Below are positions 50,265-60,625 of a stretch of DNA of 64,000 bases, piece after piece. Under the pieces are notes generated by a model. The model was not told the origin of the DNA, made no database searches, and saw nothing but the letters and a program-made list of their open reading frames with translations. Numbering within the stretch: position 1 is the first letter of the stretch; every line of letters begins with the position of its first letter. The position numbers and the translations under genes are program-made. The stretch comes from Trifolium pratense (taxonomy: Eukaryota; Streptophyta; Magnoliopsida; Fabales; Fabaceae), in contig NC_060060.1 in assembly GCF_020283565.1 (NCBI RefSeq), forward strand, positions 496,001 to 560,000, read 5' to 3'.

Positions 50265-51355
50265 CTGACCATGATGTGGCAATTTTAATTTGCAGGGTTG
50301 TAATACAAATTCTATGTAGCTATGTGACTTTGCCTCTTTATGCACTAGTCACACAGGTAATTCACTTAAGCATTTTTCTTTGCGTTGAATTTTATCAATT
50401 AGATACTAGTATTTCTATTTCAGAAAATAATATATTGTTTAAAACTATTTAACACTGTTAATGTATAGTTATTAGGCTAAATTACATTTTGATCCTCTAA
50501 ATAATTTTTAGGTTTCACGTTGATCTCTTAAAAAACAAATTTGCTCAGTTTTGTTACTTTAAAGTTAAAAATGTTAAGACACTTTTGTCGGTTTTCCATT
50601 TGTGTTTGTCGGTTTTTCTATTTGTGTTTATCAAATATTTCTTACGTGACATTACATTTTGGTGATTAAGCGTCTAACATATTGCATAGAAAATATATGA
50701 CAGGCTCAACGGAAAACTACCGGAATGTACTAAAGTGTCTAACATATGTAACTTAAGAACTAAAATGGAACGAAAAAAAACTCTGTTTTCGCAGGTATCG
50801 CCATGTGGCTTAATCCCGAATGGAACCAAAGTAAAACCTAAATAATTTAATAGACCAAAAATTGTAATTTAACCTAATATTGCATAATCAACAACTAATT
50901 TCATACTGTTTTTTCTTTGTCTGATATTGCAGATGGGTTCAACCATGAGACCTACCATTTTCAATGAAAAATTGGCAACAGCACTTAAGAGCTGGCACCG
51001 CACAGCCAAAAAGCGTGTAAAAGACAGCAGACATTCAAACAACAGTACACCATTCTCCAGCAGGCCATCAACCCCAACACATGGCATGTCACCGGTTTAT
51101 CTGCTTCATAGACACGCCGCCGGCAACAGTGACAGTTTACAAACTTCTCCAAGGACTTCTAACTATGAAAATGAACAGTTGGATGTTGAAGGAGGATCAA
51201 TTTCCCCAAGAAACAACCAAACTGGAGCACATGGGATCCAGATGCCGGTTGTTGAGTCGTTTTCGACAATGGAATTGCCGGTTATCACTAGACATGAAAT
51301 CAGCATTGGTTCAAAAGATTTTTCTTTTGAGAAGCGACATGTCAGTAACGGTTAG
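43776..51355 (+). CDS. MLO: MLO-like seven-transmembrane protein (clade V), frameshifted in exon 4; possible pseudogene
   Basis: Fifteen exons: 43776-43901, 44158-44215, 44310-44548, 45229-45344, 45491-45551, 46965-47053, 47207-47281, 47944-48038, 48142-48191, 48371-48411, 48889-49062, 49901-49936, 50026-50093, 50296-50356 and 50933-51355. Apart from one missing base they encode about 570 residues, the normal MLO length. Visible marks are the N-terminal membrane helix after LEETPTWAV, the conserved [47 protein letters not shown] and [10 protein letters not shown]. The calmodulin-binding helix has its key Trp ([13 protein letters not shown]), and [13 protein letters not shown] plus the C-terminal DFSF are typical of clade V. 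Exon 4 is 116 nt instead of the 117 nt in the neighbouring copy; the loss in 'caatgta-attaac' gives a stop TAA at 45319-45321 after 171 residues. All later exons remain open, so the lesion is recent or a sequence error. Clade V MLO proteins sit in the plasma membrane and are needed by powdery mildew fungi. Confidence 0.92.
44586..45020 (+). mobile_element. TRIM retroelement in intron 3 of the first MLO
   Basis: The 5' LTR starts TGTTAAGAAGTCTCACATCG at 44586, and the primer-binding site TGGTATCAGAACC is at 44816-44828. A roughly 90-bp interior ends in the purine-rich GAGGGGGTG. The 3' LTR starts TGTTAAGAAGTTTCACATCG at 44921 and ends near 45020. The 5' LTR contains a 123-bp tandem duplication (CGAGTTAAAACCAATATGAG at 44604 and 44727). 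The second MLO lacks it at this place. Confidence 0.8.
45732..45863 (-). mobile_element. tRNA-derived SINE in intron 5 of the first MLO, absent from the second
   Basis: Read on the minus strand it has a perfect-looking A-box TAGCTCAGTTGGTA and B-box GGTTCGAACCC and is 132 bp, the same family and length as 38817-38948. The target-site duplication is GACTTGCGATT (45721-45731) and GACTTGCAATT (45864-45874). The second MLO has a single GACTTTCGATT (about 58620), an empty site. Confidence 0.87.
47365..47765 (-). mobile_element. TRIM/SINE-type repeat block in intron 7 of the first MLO
   Basis: A tRNA-like piece (GTAGCTCAACTGAGAGGAATG ... GGGTTCGAATACCGG, about 47370-47440) is followed by two minus-oriented LTR-like segments. 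Each contains an ordered 'aaact..taaaatcggc/gaaccggc...aaactctt/gagacttt aac' pattern, and they are separated by 'cctctcacgttcag'. The related block in the second MLO (62690-62935 and 63797-63870) shows it predates the gene duplication. Confidence 0.55.
49230..49610. repeat. MITE-like 'agcttataagct' repeat in intron 11 of the first MLO
   Basis: Many ATAAGCT/AGCTTAT motifs lie between 'taggctgtttagcggata' and 'taccgaacagag'. The ends are approximately inverted. The same motif type occurs at 855-1058. Confidence 0.5.
50175..50263. repeat. (AT)n microsatellite in intron 13 of the first MLO
   Basis: About 44 uninterrupted AT units. The preceding 25 bases 'agactcacactagggtaagttt' repeat the exon 13 donor region ('agactcgcactagggtaagttt' at 50080), a small local duplication of a splice donor. 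Confidence 0.95.
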
Positions 51356-52799
51356 AATTGTAGATATTGGTGCTAACAAGTTCAATGTACAGCTTCCATT
51401 GGTACCAAGTCAGTAGATTTATGCAGATGAACATAAACAAATTGATTTGAAGAATGGAGGGTAATTTTGTTGAGGTAGCATGATTTGTGAATGAAATTAA
51501 TCATGAGTTTGTGAAAATGTATAACAATATATATTTATTTTTTTGGCTTTCACCACCAGTTTATTCTGGTTCGGGGTCAGTCATCAAGTGGTTTCAGTCC
51601 CTTCCCGATCGCAGTTGCAGGGGATCGAACTATAACAATATATTTTGTTAACTCTGTTTCTTGTGCAAATGATTAATACTTGGTTTAATAAATTCATAAG
51701 ATGACAATGACCTACTTGCATGATACTTCAAATGTCAAGACTCTTCTTCAACCGTAAGGTGCGGTGCGTATAAGTGTTAACTAATTGATCGTATTAGTGG
51801 ATTTGTATTCGACTAACGGTCATTCTAATGGTGACTGGTTTTCGTTAGATGAACTATATTAGTGATGACTTCTTTTCCTATTGGTGGTTGCTCTGATGGT
51901 GAGTTACGTTACACACCTTAAGCACTAGAAAGAATCCGGAAATAGGTTCACCCCTTAGATCGATCTTCCCCATGTTAGTTATGACTCGCGCTAGTCCAAC
52001 ACTTTGTCCCAAATGCTCTGGCCTCAGCCTACCTCCCTGCTGGCCTTATCTTCGTTCTAGATGCCTCGGCCTTGTCTGTCTCAGAAGCAGTTTAGTTTTA
52101 CGATTAAATATTTTGGATCTCCAATATTATAGGTTTTAAGCTTCCAACTGTGGTTTTGAGAAGAAAAGACCTTACTTTGATTGCTAGCCAAGAAATTTCT
52201 ATCAAGCTATTCTATCAAGCTATTGATCAATCCAGCTATCTGGCTAAACTATCTTGTATAGTTCTCTCTGACTTCTCCAACATCCTTAAGTTGCCTTCCC
52301 AAATAACTTCGATACTATGTTTGATTATCTTATTTTATCTCCCAAGATTAACTTCTAATTTTAGACTATCTTAAGATTATTTTGAAGAGAAGCAGAAGCT
52401 TTTGATCATAAACTAGAAGTCAGATTCTGGTTTGAAGTACTAAAATCTGAAGAAAGCCAGAAGCTAGAAGGCCAGATTCTAAAGAGTCAGAGTCTAAAGT
52501 GAAGCTTCTGATGATCTCAACTTCTAAAGGACACGTCAACATTTGAAGACTGTGAAAGGTCACTATCAAGCTCAAAGTCAACTTTGTCTTCTTCTGATCA
52601 CGTGCAGAAACAAACAAAAACTTCACAGACAAATGGAATGATACGGTAAATTCCTAATTTTTTAGCAAAGGGATTTCAAATGTCTTTTCAACTGCATTAA
52701 CCATGTCAAGGAAGATTCCAACGTCTATGATCAAACTTCTCAAAGGCTCGAATTTATCTTCTTGATAAGATCACCATCACCCCAAAACAATGAACATTG
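51356..52799. other. 3' UTR of the first MLO and repeat-derived spacer
   Basis: The 3' UTR probably reaches to about 51540. A reversed tRNA-like B-box ('ggggatcgaac' at 51621) suggests a decayed minus-strand SINE at about 51540-51632. From about 52380 to 52620 the sequence is rich in 'cagattct/agaagc' phrases, common in linker regions of legume copia elements. No gene. Confidence 0.45.
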
Positions 52800-53960
52800 C
52801 TAGCACTTGTCTCAGTCTTTTTCAAAGACTGCTCCACCTGAACAATTTCCCTTAAAATTCCCATACATTCCACACTTCCAGCACGGAAGATTCTTTGCAT
52901 GGATCTTCTTCCCATTAGCCCCACTTCTAGTTAGCAACATCGAGGTTGATGAAGTGTTTTCATCACTTTTCATCCGTCTTTCTTCAGAAATAATTTTAGT
53001 TGCAACTTCTTCAAAACTCAAACTTTCATTCTCATACATCAAAATATGTTTAAGATGGTGGAAGGGTCAAAATGAGCCTTAACGATTTATCTTCATCATC
53101 AATCTTAACTTTAATAAATTCCAGCTCATAAACAATGTAAACTATGATGATCAGAAATTTTTGTACCCATCGATGCCCAAATTGTGGAATTGCTCCTTCA
53201 GCAACAACCGATTTGAGATGTTATTTGCCTGATGCAATCCTTCGAGCTTTTTCTATAGTTCCTTGGCTGATGACAAATTCTGCACATTCGCAAGAACAGT
53301 CTATGCCAAACACGGACGAATTGCACTTGCAGCTCTCAAATCTAGTTCCTCCAACTTATTGACCTCCATGTTGGAAGTGTTTCCCGTGCCTTGTGTAATT
53401 CTGATTGTATCATCACATCCTTGATTTGTGCTTTCCACAAACCAAAGTTGATTCTTCTATCAAATTTCTCTATGTCAAACTTCATAACGCTTGAATAAGA
53501 TATAGCAGAGCCCCTTCTTCAGCACCGTCAGAATGCCGAACCAAAGCTCCAAAACCAGAGAAAAAATAAAGCTAAAGAAGAAAAATAAACACAATCACAA
53601 CACAAGAATATAATGTGGAAACTCTAAAACCAGAGGAAAAAACCACGACAGTTGTCTAAATCGACAACTAGAGAATTATCACCATGTGAACAAAATTACA
53701 ACATATAGACTTCTCTCACTCTCACCCTAATGCTTCAATACAACCACACTCTCACAAAACAAATATTTAAAATATGTCAGATATAAGCTTAAATGTTGCT
53801 GACCAGTGCATCTAAAAACAAAGAACCTAGGTTAATATATAGCCTTGGTCTCCCCCTTGCTTCACCACACTAAGCGATGTGAGACTTCTCCAATAGTTAA
53901 TTTTTTAACCTCCTTTTTTATTTAAGAAACTGCACAATATGAGGCTTGACAATCAACCTA
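52800..53960 (-). mobile_element. Ty1/copia remnant: LTR plus gag, minus strand
   Basis: On the minus strand an LTR-like leader (about 53960-53540; TATA-like CTATATATTAA, then 'gtgataattctctagttgtc') is followed by a gag start at about 53486 (MKFDIEKFDRRINFGLWKAQ). Further gag phrases are LDLRAASAIRPCLA, KIDDEDKSLRLILTLP and YENESLSFEEVATKIISEER. A zinc knuckle CWKCGMYGNFKGNC near 52850 has Asn in place of the usual His. Stops and frameshifts interrupt the frame, and pol is absent. It lies between the two MLO copies. Confidence 0.82.
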
Positions 53961-54614
53961 ACTATAATTAAAAAAGTTGAACAAAAATGAAGAATAGCTT
54001 TGGGAATTATCGAAAGAATAAAAAAGGCCTTTGGGAAGATGTAACACTTGAAATTAAATTGCATAATTCTTTCATCTACTTACTTGTTTGTATTGTTTGA
54101 AGCATAGTAACCATGTTTTATGATGAGGAAGTTGGTGAAATTTGGAAAATGATCATAAAAAATGAGTGTAGCTGTAAAATGTGTAAAAAATACATTGCAA
54201 ACAAATAAGAATATTATATCATACTTGACCAAAAAAAAAAGAATATTATATTATTATGTATAACAATAAATCTATTTGTGTACAAAAAAAAACAATAAAT
54301 TTATTTCTGCAAGACGTTTTTTTTCTCCTTTCCAAACTATAACTATTAATGTGATTCCATGAGCTTAATTTCAGGAACTGAATTATGACTGTTGAACTTC
54401 TGAGGTAAACCTTAAAATTAAGATATCATTGAAGAGACCCCAAATACATAACCGTAACTTTAAAATAGGGGGATAGAGGGACCAAAACTGTCAAATTTTA
54501 AAATAGGGGGACCAATTCTATAAAATGGAGAAAATAGGGAGATTAAAAATATAATTAAGCCTAAAAACTTTTATTAAACAGTGTTAAAAATCTTGTCATA
54601 AATAAACGAAATAA
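53961..54614. other. Spacer between MLO copies
   Basis: AT-rich with no gene. 'aaaataggggg' phrases near 54462-54540 resemble those upstream of the first MLO at 43240-43335. Confidence 0.4.
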
Positions 54615-54651
54615 TCAATTTCTGATTTAGTTAAAAATTTAGAGAGATATG

Positions 54652-54986
54652 TGTTAGAAATAATATAAAATCATTGATGTAGCTCTATCCTAATAGCTTA
54701 AGCTTTTGCGATAATCGGCTATCTGACATGGTATTAGAGCCACATCAATGGTTTTATATTATTATGGTATCAGAGCCTCTATGACTAAGTGGTCTAGAGT
54801 TCGATCCCTGCTCCCTCACTTTCTAATTAAAAAGTGGAATTTGCATATGGTAGGTGGGCTTATGCAAATTCCACGCTTCAAGCCCAAGTGGGCTCTTGCG
54901 TGAGGGACGTGTTAGAAATAATATAAAATCATTGATGTGGCTCTGTCCTAATTGTTTAACCTTTTGGGATAATCGGTTATCTGACA
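54652..54986 (+). mobile_element. Complete TRIM with 77-bp LTRs and ATATG target-site duplication
   Basis: The LTRs at 54652-54728 and 54910-54986 both begin TGTTAGAAATAATATAAAAT and end ATCTGACA. A primer site TGGTATTAGAGCC follows the first at 54729, and a purine-rich GCGTGAGGGACG precedes the second. The 5-bp repeat ATATG flanks both ends (54647-54651 and 54987-54991). The corresponding place upstream of the first MLO (about 42105) is uninterrupted, an empty site. Confidence 0.9.
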
Positions 54987-55118
54987 ATATGGTATAAACT
55001 TTGAATTGAACCGGCACTTTTAATATCATGTATCATTAGTCTCATAAGATGGGATTTTTTTCTTCTCATCATTGTGCACATGTAAGGAGAACATCCAATT
55101 TTTGCAACTCTCCTTTGT

Positions 55119-55636
55119 TTGTTTTCCATGACAAATTTGGCAACTCTCCATTTTGTCTTTAGGAAGGAATTAGGTTTTTCATGAACTAGTGCAAAGTTTG
55201 TTTTCCATGACAAACTTGGCAACTCATTTTTGTCTTTATGAAGGAATTTTGGGTTTTACATCAACTAGGGCAAAGTTTGTTTTCCATGACAAATTTGGCA
55301 ACTCCTTTTTGTCTTTAGGAAGGAATTGGATTGGATTTTTCATCAACTAGGGAAAAGTTTGTTTTCCATAGCAAATTACTTGGCAACTCTCCTTTAGGAA
55401 GGAATTGGATTTTTCATCAACTAGGGCAAAGTTTTTTTCCATGACAAATTTGGCAACTCCTTTTTGTCTTTAGGAAGGAATTGGATTGAATTTTTCATCA
55501 ACTAGGGAAAAGTTTGTTTTCCATGGCAAATTACTTGGCAACTCTCCTTTAGGAAGGAATTGGATTTTTCATCAACTAGGGCAAAGTTTTTTTCCATGAC
55601 AAATTTGGCAACTCTCTTTTTTGTCTTTAGGAAGAA
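55119..55636 (+). repeat. Minisatellite of about 74-82 bp units, 6.7 copies, upstream of the second MLO
   Basis: Units starting 'tttgttttccatgacaaatt' at 55119, 55197, 55276, 55358, 55432, 55513 and 55587 each run through 'ggcaact', 'aggaaggaatt' and 'catcaactaggg'. Units from 55276 alternate between a longer and a shorter variant, implying expansion by a two-unit step. The first MLO has about one copy at 42597-42690. Confidence 0.88.
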
Positions 55637-56375
55637 AGTGTAATTATGGTCGTCAAAATCGCATGTTCACAAGTAATATCATCTGGTTTTATGAGTTTAG
55701 TTATGGAAATCGTGTTAAACCAGTGGTAAATAAATACTATGATCTAGATTACAACAATACTATTTCGCCTCGCTCACTCACCCTCTACCCACTTGTCACT
55801 GCCTATGACCCATACTCAACATTTTTTATTAGTCGTCTCAAGAATATGCATGCCTAGTCGCGACATAGTGTTTGATCAATTCATTAGTCTGCAACATCTG
55901 ACTAATTAAACTAACTAACTTGAAAGCGTTTAAATAAGATGATACAATTTTTTTTCCCGGCTCATAAGTTCAACTTCAAATTCAAAATTGCGGATGTTTT
56001 AAATTTCTTAGAGAGAGTTCACATTCAATTTAATATGAGCTATGCTATTTTTTACTATGCATAGATACAAGAAACACAAGAATTACACCTAAGAAACAAA
56101 AAAACAAAAATAAAAGCATATAATGCTGGGATGTGGGAGAATCATGGAGTGAGTGGTTGGAGATAAATTCAATGGCAGTGATTTATTCTTGCATTTCGTT
56201 TAGCGCTGATTTGTAAAATGAAGTATTTTCCATTTAATATTCATATTTGCACTTAGATATCTTATTTAATAAAAAATAAATAAGTTTGCAAACAATTTTT
56301 GGAAATGTATAAAGAGGAAGAATAATCTTAATAAGTTGATAGTTGACTTGTTTTGTAGCAGTCTTCCATTCTCTT

Positions 56376-56377
<2 letters not shown>

Positions 56378-56449
<72 letters not shown>
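56378..56449. repeat. (TA)n microsatellite in the proximal upstream region of the second MLO
   Basis: About 36 uninterrupted TA units, 164 bp before the second MLO start codon. The first MLO has only short 'tatatata' at the matching place. Confidence 0.95.
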
Positions 56450-56451
<2 letters not shown>

Positions 56452-56612
56452 CCCTTTTATTTTACTTAGATTAGATACACACCAATGCATAATAATCAAA
56501 AGAAACTGCATAAACCATAGTCCTTTTTCTATATAGATAGCTTAGCTACACAATCATTTCAAGTTTGGCCTTCTTTTGATTGTTGCAACAATTCCAAAAG
56601 AAGAAAAAAAAA

Positions 56613-59600
56613 ATGGCAAAAGGGGGAGTTGATGAACAACGAAGTTTGGAATATACATCAACTTGGGCTGTTGCAGTTGTGTGTTTTGTGTTGCTTGCTA
56701 TTTCAATCTTAATTGAACACATTTTTCATGCTATTGGCAAGGTAAGCTAAGCATGGTTCATTCTATTCAAAAAAATGCTCAAATCTTAACAATCTATCAA
56801 GTACCGACACAAACACGACCATAAACACTGACATATCGACACTGATAAAAAATTTGAGAAAATATAAGTAATTGAGTATAAAAAAACTACATATACATAT
56901 GTGTTGTGTTGTTCATTTCGTATCGGTGTCAGACACAATTATGTTTCAATTAATTTGTTATAATTATGTAGCTATAATTATGCTACTGTTCTATTAAACA
57001 CATTTTCGATCTGAAGTGTTCATGTCATCTCACATATTATTCTCTCTTTGTTCCTTCCTAGTTAATGGTCTTGTTCTAATTGCAGTGGTTGAAGAAGAGA
57101 GACAAAATTGCTCTTTATGAAGCATTAGAAAAAGTCAAAGGAGGTACTTAATTAATTGTGTAATACTTTGTTAATTTTTCCATTTTAATGTTTGGACTTT
57201 GGAGTATAAAAATAACTATTTGTTCTTTTTCAGAGCTTATGTTGATGGGATTCATATCATTCCTCCTAACTGTGTTCCAAGATCCTATTTCCAACATTTG
57301 TATACCAAAAGAAATTGGAGATTCTTGGCTTCCTTGTTCCCATTTAAAGACAAAGACAAAGACTACATCTGATAATGAAATCAATGATAGAAAACTCATT
57401 GAATATTTTGATCCAACACCACGGAGAATTCTTGCAACAAAAGGAGAAGATAAATGTTATGCTAAGGTACGATTAAAACCCTATAGTTTTGAACTGAAGT
57501 TGTACTTATAGTCAAGTTTTAGAATAAAGTTCTTCGTTCGTCTACATGGGTTGTATTTAATTGTCTCCGCGATATCAATGATCACTGTATCACCCCAATA
57601 ACCATTACTCGGTAACTAGGGTTTTAAATTGAAATCGTTGTTGCGGTTGCAGTAGTTGCGATTACAACTCTTGTATATTGTGGTTGTTGCAGTGTGACTA
57701 TTTTATATTAGTATCAAATTTTATAATTTATATTTTATCTTATATCTCACATTTAAATCAACTATCCATATCTATATAATTTATATTTTTATCTAAAAAA
57801 TTCACGTCTCTATTTCTTAATCAACTATCTGTCACTTCTTAGAATGGAGAGTTGTATCTAACTCAACCCTATAAAATCAGCTTGTAAGTTGAGATTGTCT
57901 GTTACTTATAAACTCATGTTCAGACAACTCACATCTGATGTCAGACTTCTTAACACACTCCTCACGCTCAACACTATTGGGTTGTTGTGTGGATATAAAT
58001 GGTGGATAAATCAATAGAGGGTGAACCAATGAATTTTTGAGAGACTCTGATATTATCTTAGAATTATGAATTGAGTCTAATTCAACCCAATAAAACTGAC
58101 TTTGTAGCGAAAGCTCGAATGAATATATTGGTAATTTTGATGTAAGGTTTTGCATTTTGTAGGGTAAAGTTGCTTTCGTTTCTGCATATGGAATTCACCA
58201 ACTCCATATATTCATATTTGCGCTAGCAATATTTCATATACTACAATGTATATTAACACTAACTTTTGGAAGATTCAAGGTAATTCCATGCATTTCTTTT
58301 TCCAACTCTTCAAAGATATATTTATTTACTATAAAGTTTATTAAAAATATATATATTTACTATAAAGTGTATTTATTACGTGCAAAATTAACTGTCTGCT
58401 TCAGATGAGGCGGTGGAAGACTTGGGATGATGAGATAAGAACCGTTGATTATAATGGTAACACTTCAAAATTTCTTAGCTCCATTAATTATTTTAATTAA
58501 GTTAATTAGAACAATTTTGTATCAACCAAATGCCAAAAAAATGTGAATGATGACATACTCTGTGTTTACTTCAAAAGCAAATAGGAAAAAGCATATATAT
58601 GTCATATAAAATAAAAATTGACTTTCGATTCTATGTTTTTTCGATTCTATATTATTTTGATTCTATGTTATATGATTAAAATTTAATTGGTATGTATTAT
58701 CAATATAAAATATTTTTTCATATATGCATTTAGTTATTCTTTTTTACGGATATATGCAATTTAGTTAAATCGCATCATATTAATATTTATGGAGATCTTT
58801 TAGTAATTAACATAATAAAATAATAAGTCGGGATCCGTTGACACCTGATGTTAAAATTTAGTTTGACATCAAATCTCCACCCTTCATTCTATTTAATCTA
58901 AAAGCCTAAATCAATCATATATATATATATATATATATATTCAAGATATTACATATGATCGAAAGGTAGACGGACAACAAAATAATTGTTTCTTACACGA
59001 TAATTTTTTTTTGGTTTTTAAACTTCTCGTTCCAGAGGAAGGAGGTCTGGTAATCTAGAGTTTGACCGCAAGGTAAGTAAAGTTTGACCAAGAATTATTT
59101 TCACAAGAAATCAAACTCAAGGAGCTCGTTAATCACTTCAGTCAAATGTCTTAATTTACATTTTGATTTGCATGTTTGTTTGGTTCAACTGGATGGAGAG
59201 GGGGAAAAATCTAATAGAGGGGAAGAGAGGAAAGGAGAGAGAAGATATTTTAATTAAATATTTGGCTCAAAAGAAGATAAGAAAAAGATAAAATTTTAAT
59301 GGTTCACAAAACTCAAAAATCATGAAATTGATGTGAAGACATCTCTCTTTCAAAGAGGCCATGGGAATTCGACTTCTCCTGAGAGTAGGGTACTATGAAA
59401 TGAAATGAATCAGAGATTATCAATAAAAACAAAAATAGAAAACAAAAACTGAAGTTGACTTGACTTTTACTTTGAGTTCAAAAGAAAAATAAAAACAAAA
59501 CACATAAAAAAAAGGTCATAGTAATGAAGAATAATTTGATGTCAACAGAAAAAGAAAGGAAGAGAAAATTCTAAAGAAAAATAAAACTCCAACATAATAG

Positions 59601-60559
59601 AAAAAGAAAAGAACAATTAGAAAGAAAAGCTAAGATTGTCTAAAAATATATTTCAAAAAGATAATTTAAGATTATAACAAAAAAAAAGAAGATAATTTTA
59701 TTAATATAACAAGTTATTTTCAAACAATTTTCCCATCCTTTCGAGTCCCTCCAATTTAAAAGAACCAAAAATTATTCCATGAAATGTTCGGATCCCTACT
59801 CTCTCTTAATGAGAGTCTAATACTCTAATTCTTTCTTAAAAAATTAAACCAAACAAAATTGATTTAAACAAAATGTCTTGCTAACAAGTGCTCTTAGAGC
59901 ACTCTTTAAGTATTCTATTTAAAGAAATTACTCCCTCCATTTTAAATTACTTGTCGTTTTTGAAAAAAAATAAAAAATTAAGAAAGTGTATTTTTGCACC
60001 TTATTTTCCTATTATAACCTTATTTTAATTCACCAATAATTTCTTTTTTATAAGAATAATTTTTTTTTTGCACACACTTTCTCTTTTCAAAAAAAATTAA
60101 TATGTTTTGGACCAAAAAAATAAAATAAAAAATAAAAAATTAGTTTTTCAAATATATATTACGGAGTATTATTTTAAAAAGTGAAACATTTCAATTCTGA
60201 AATGATTGACTTCATATATTTTCATAAAAATACCTCGTAAGCACTCATTAGTATTTTCCTTTAAAAAAAATCTTTTGATGATAAAAGAAAACTAAAGCCT
60301 AAAAAGAATAAAACATGCAGAGCTACATAAATATTTCTAGATATACAATCCACAAAAAAGTTATTAAAAAAGGAAACTTAAAATTTCACTCGAATGTATC
60401 TCCATAACATTTCCCTTAAATTAATTGTCGCCTTCCTCTCCTCCAAAAACACATCAACATACTTATGTGGATAATAATAGTAGTACGTAGATGTGTTGGT
60501 TACACGACATAGGAATTTTCGTTATATAAGGGCACATGTTAGCTTTCTCCAAAATTAAT

Positions 60560-60625
<66 letters not shown>

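Noticed and set aside
55621..55857. 78-codon open frame upstream of the second MLO
   Set aside because: It begins in the minisatellite and has no domain, signal or homologue I recognise; the counterpart upstream of the first MLO is not open in the same way.
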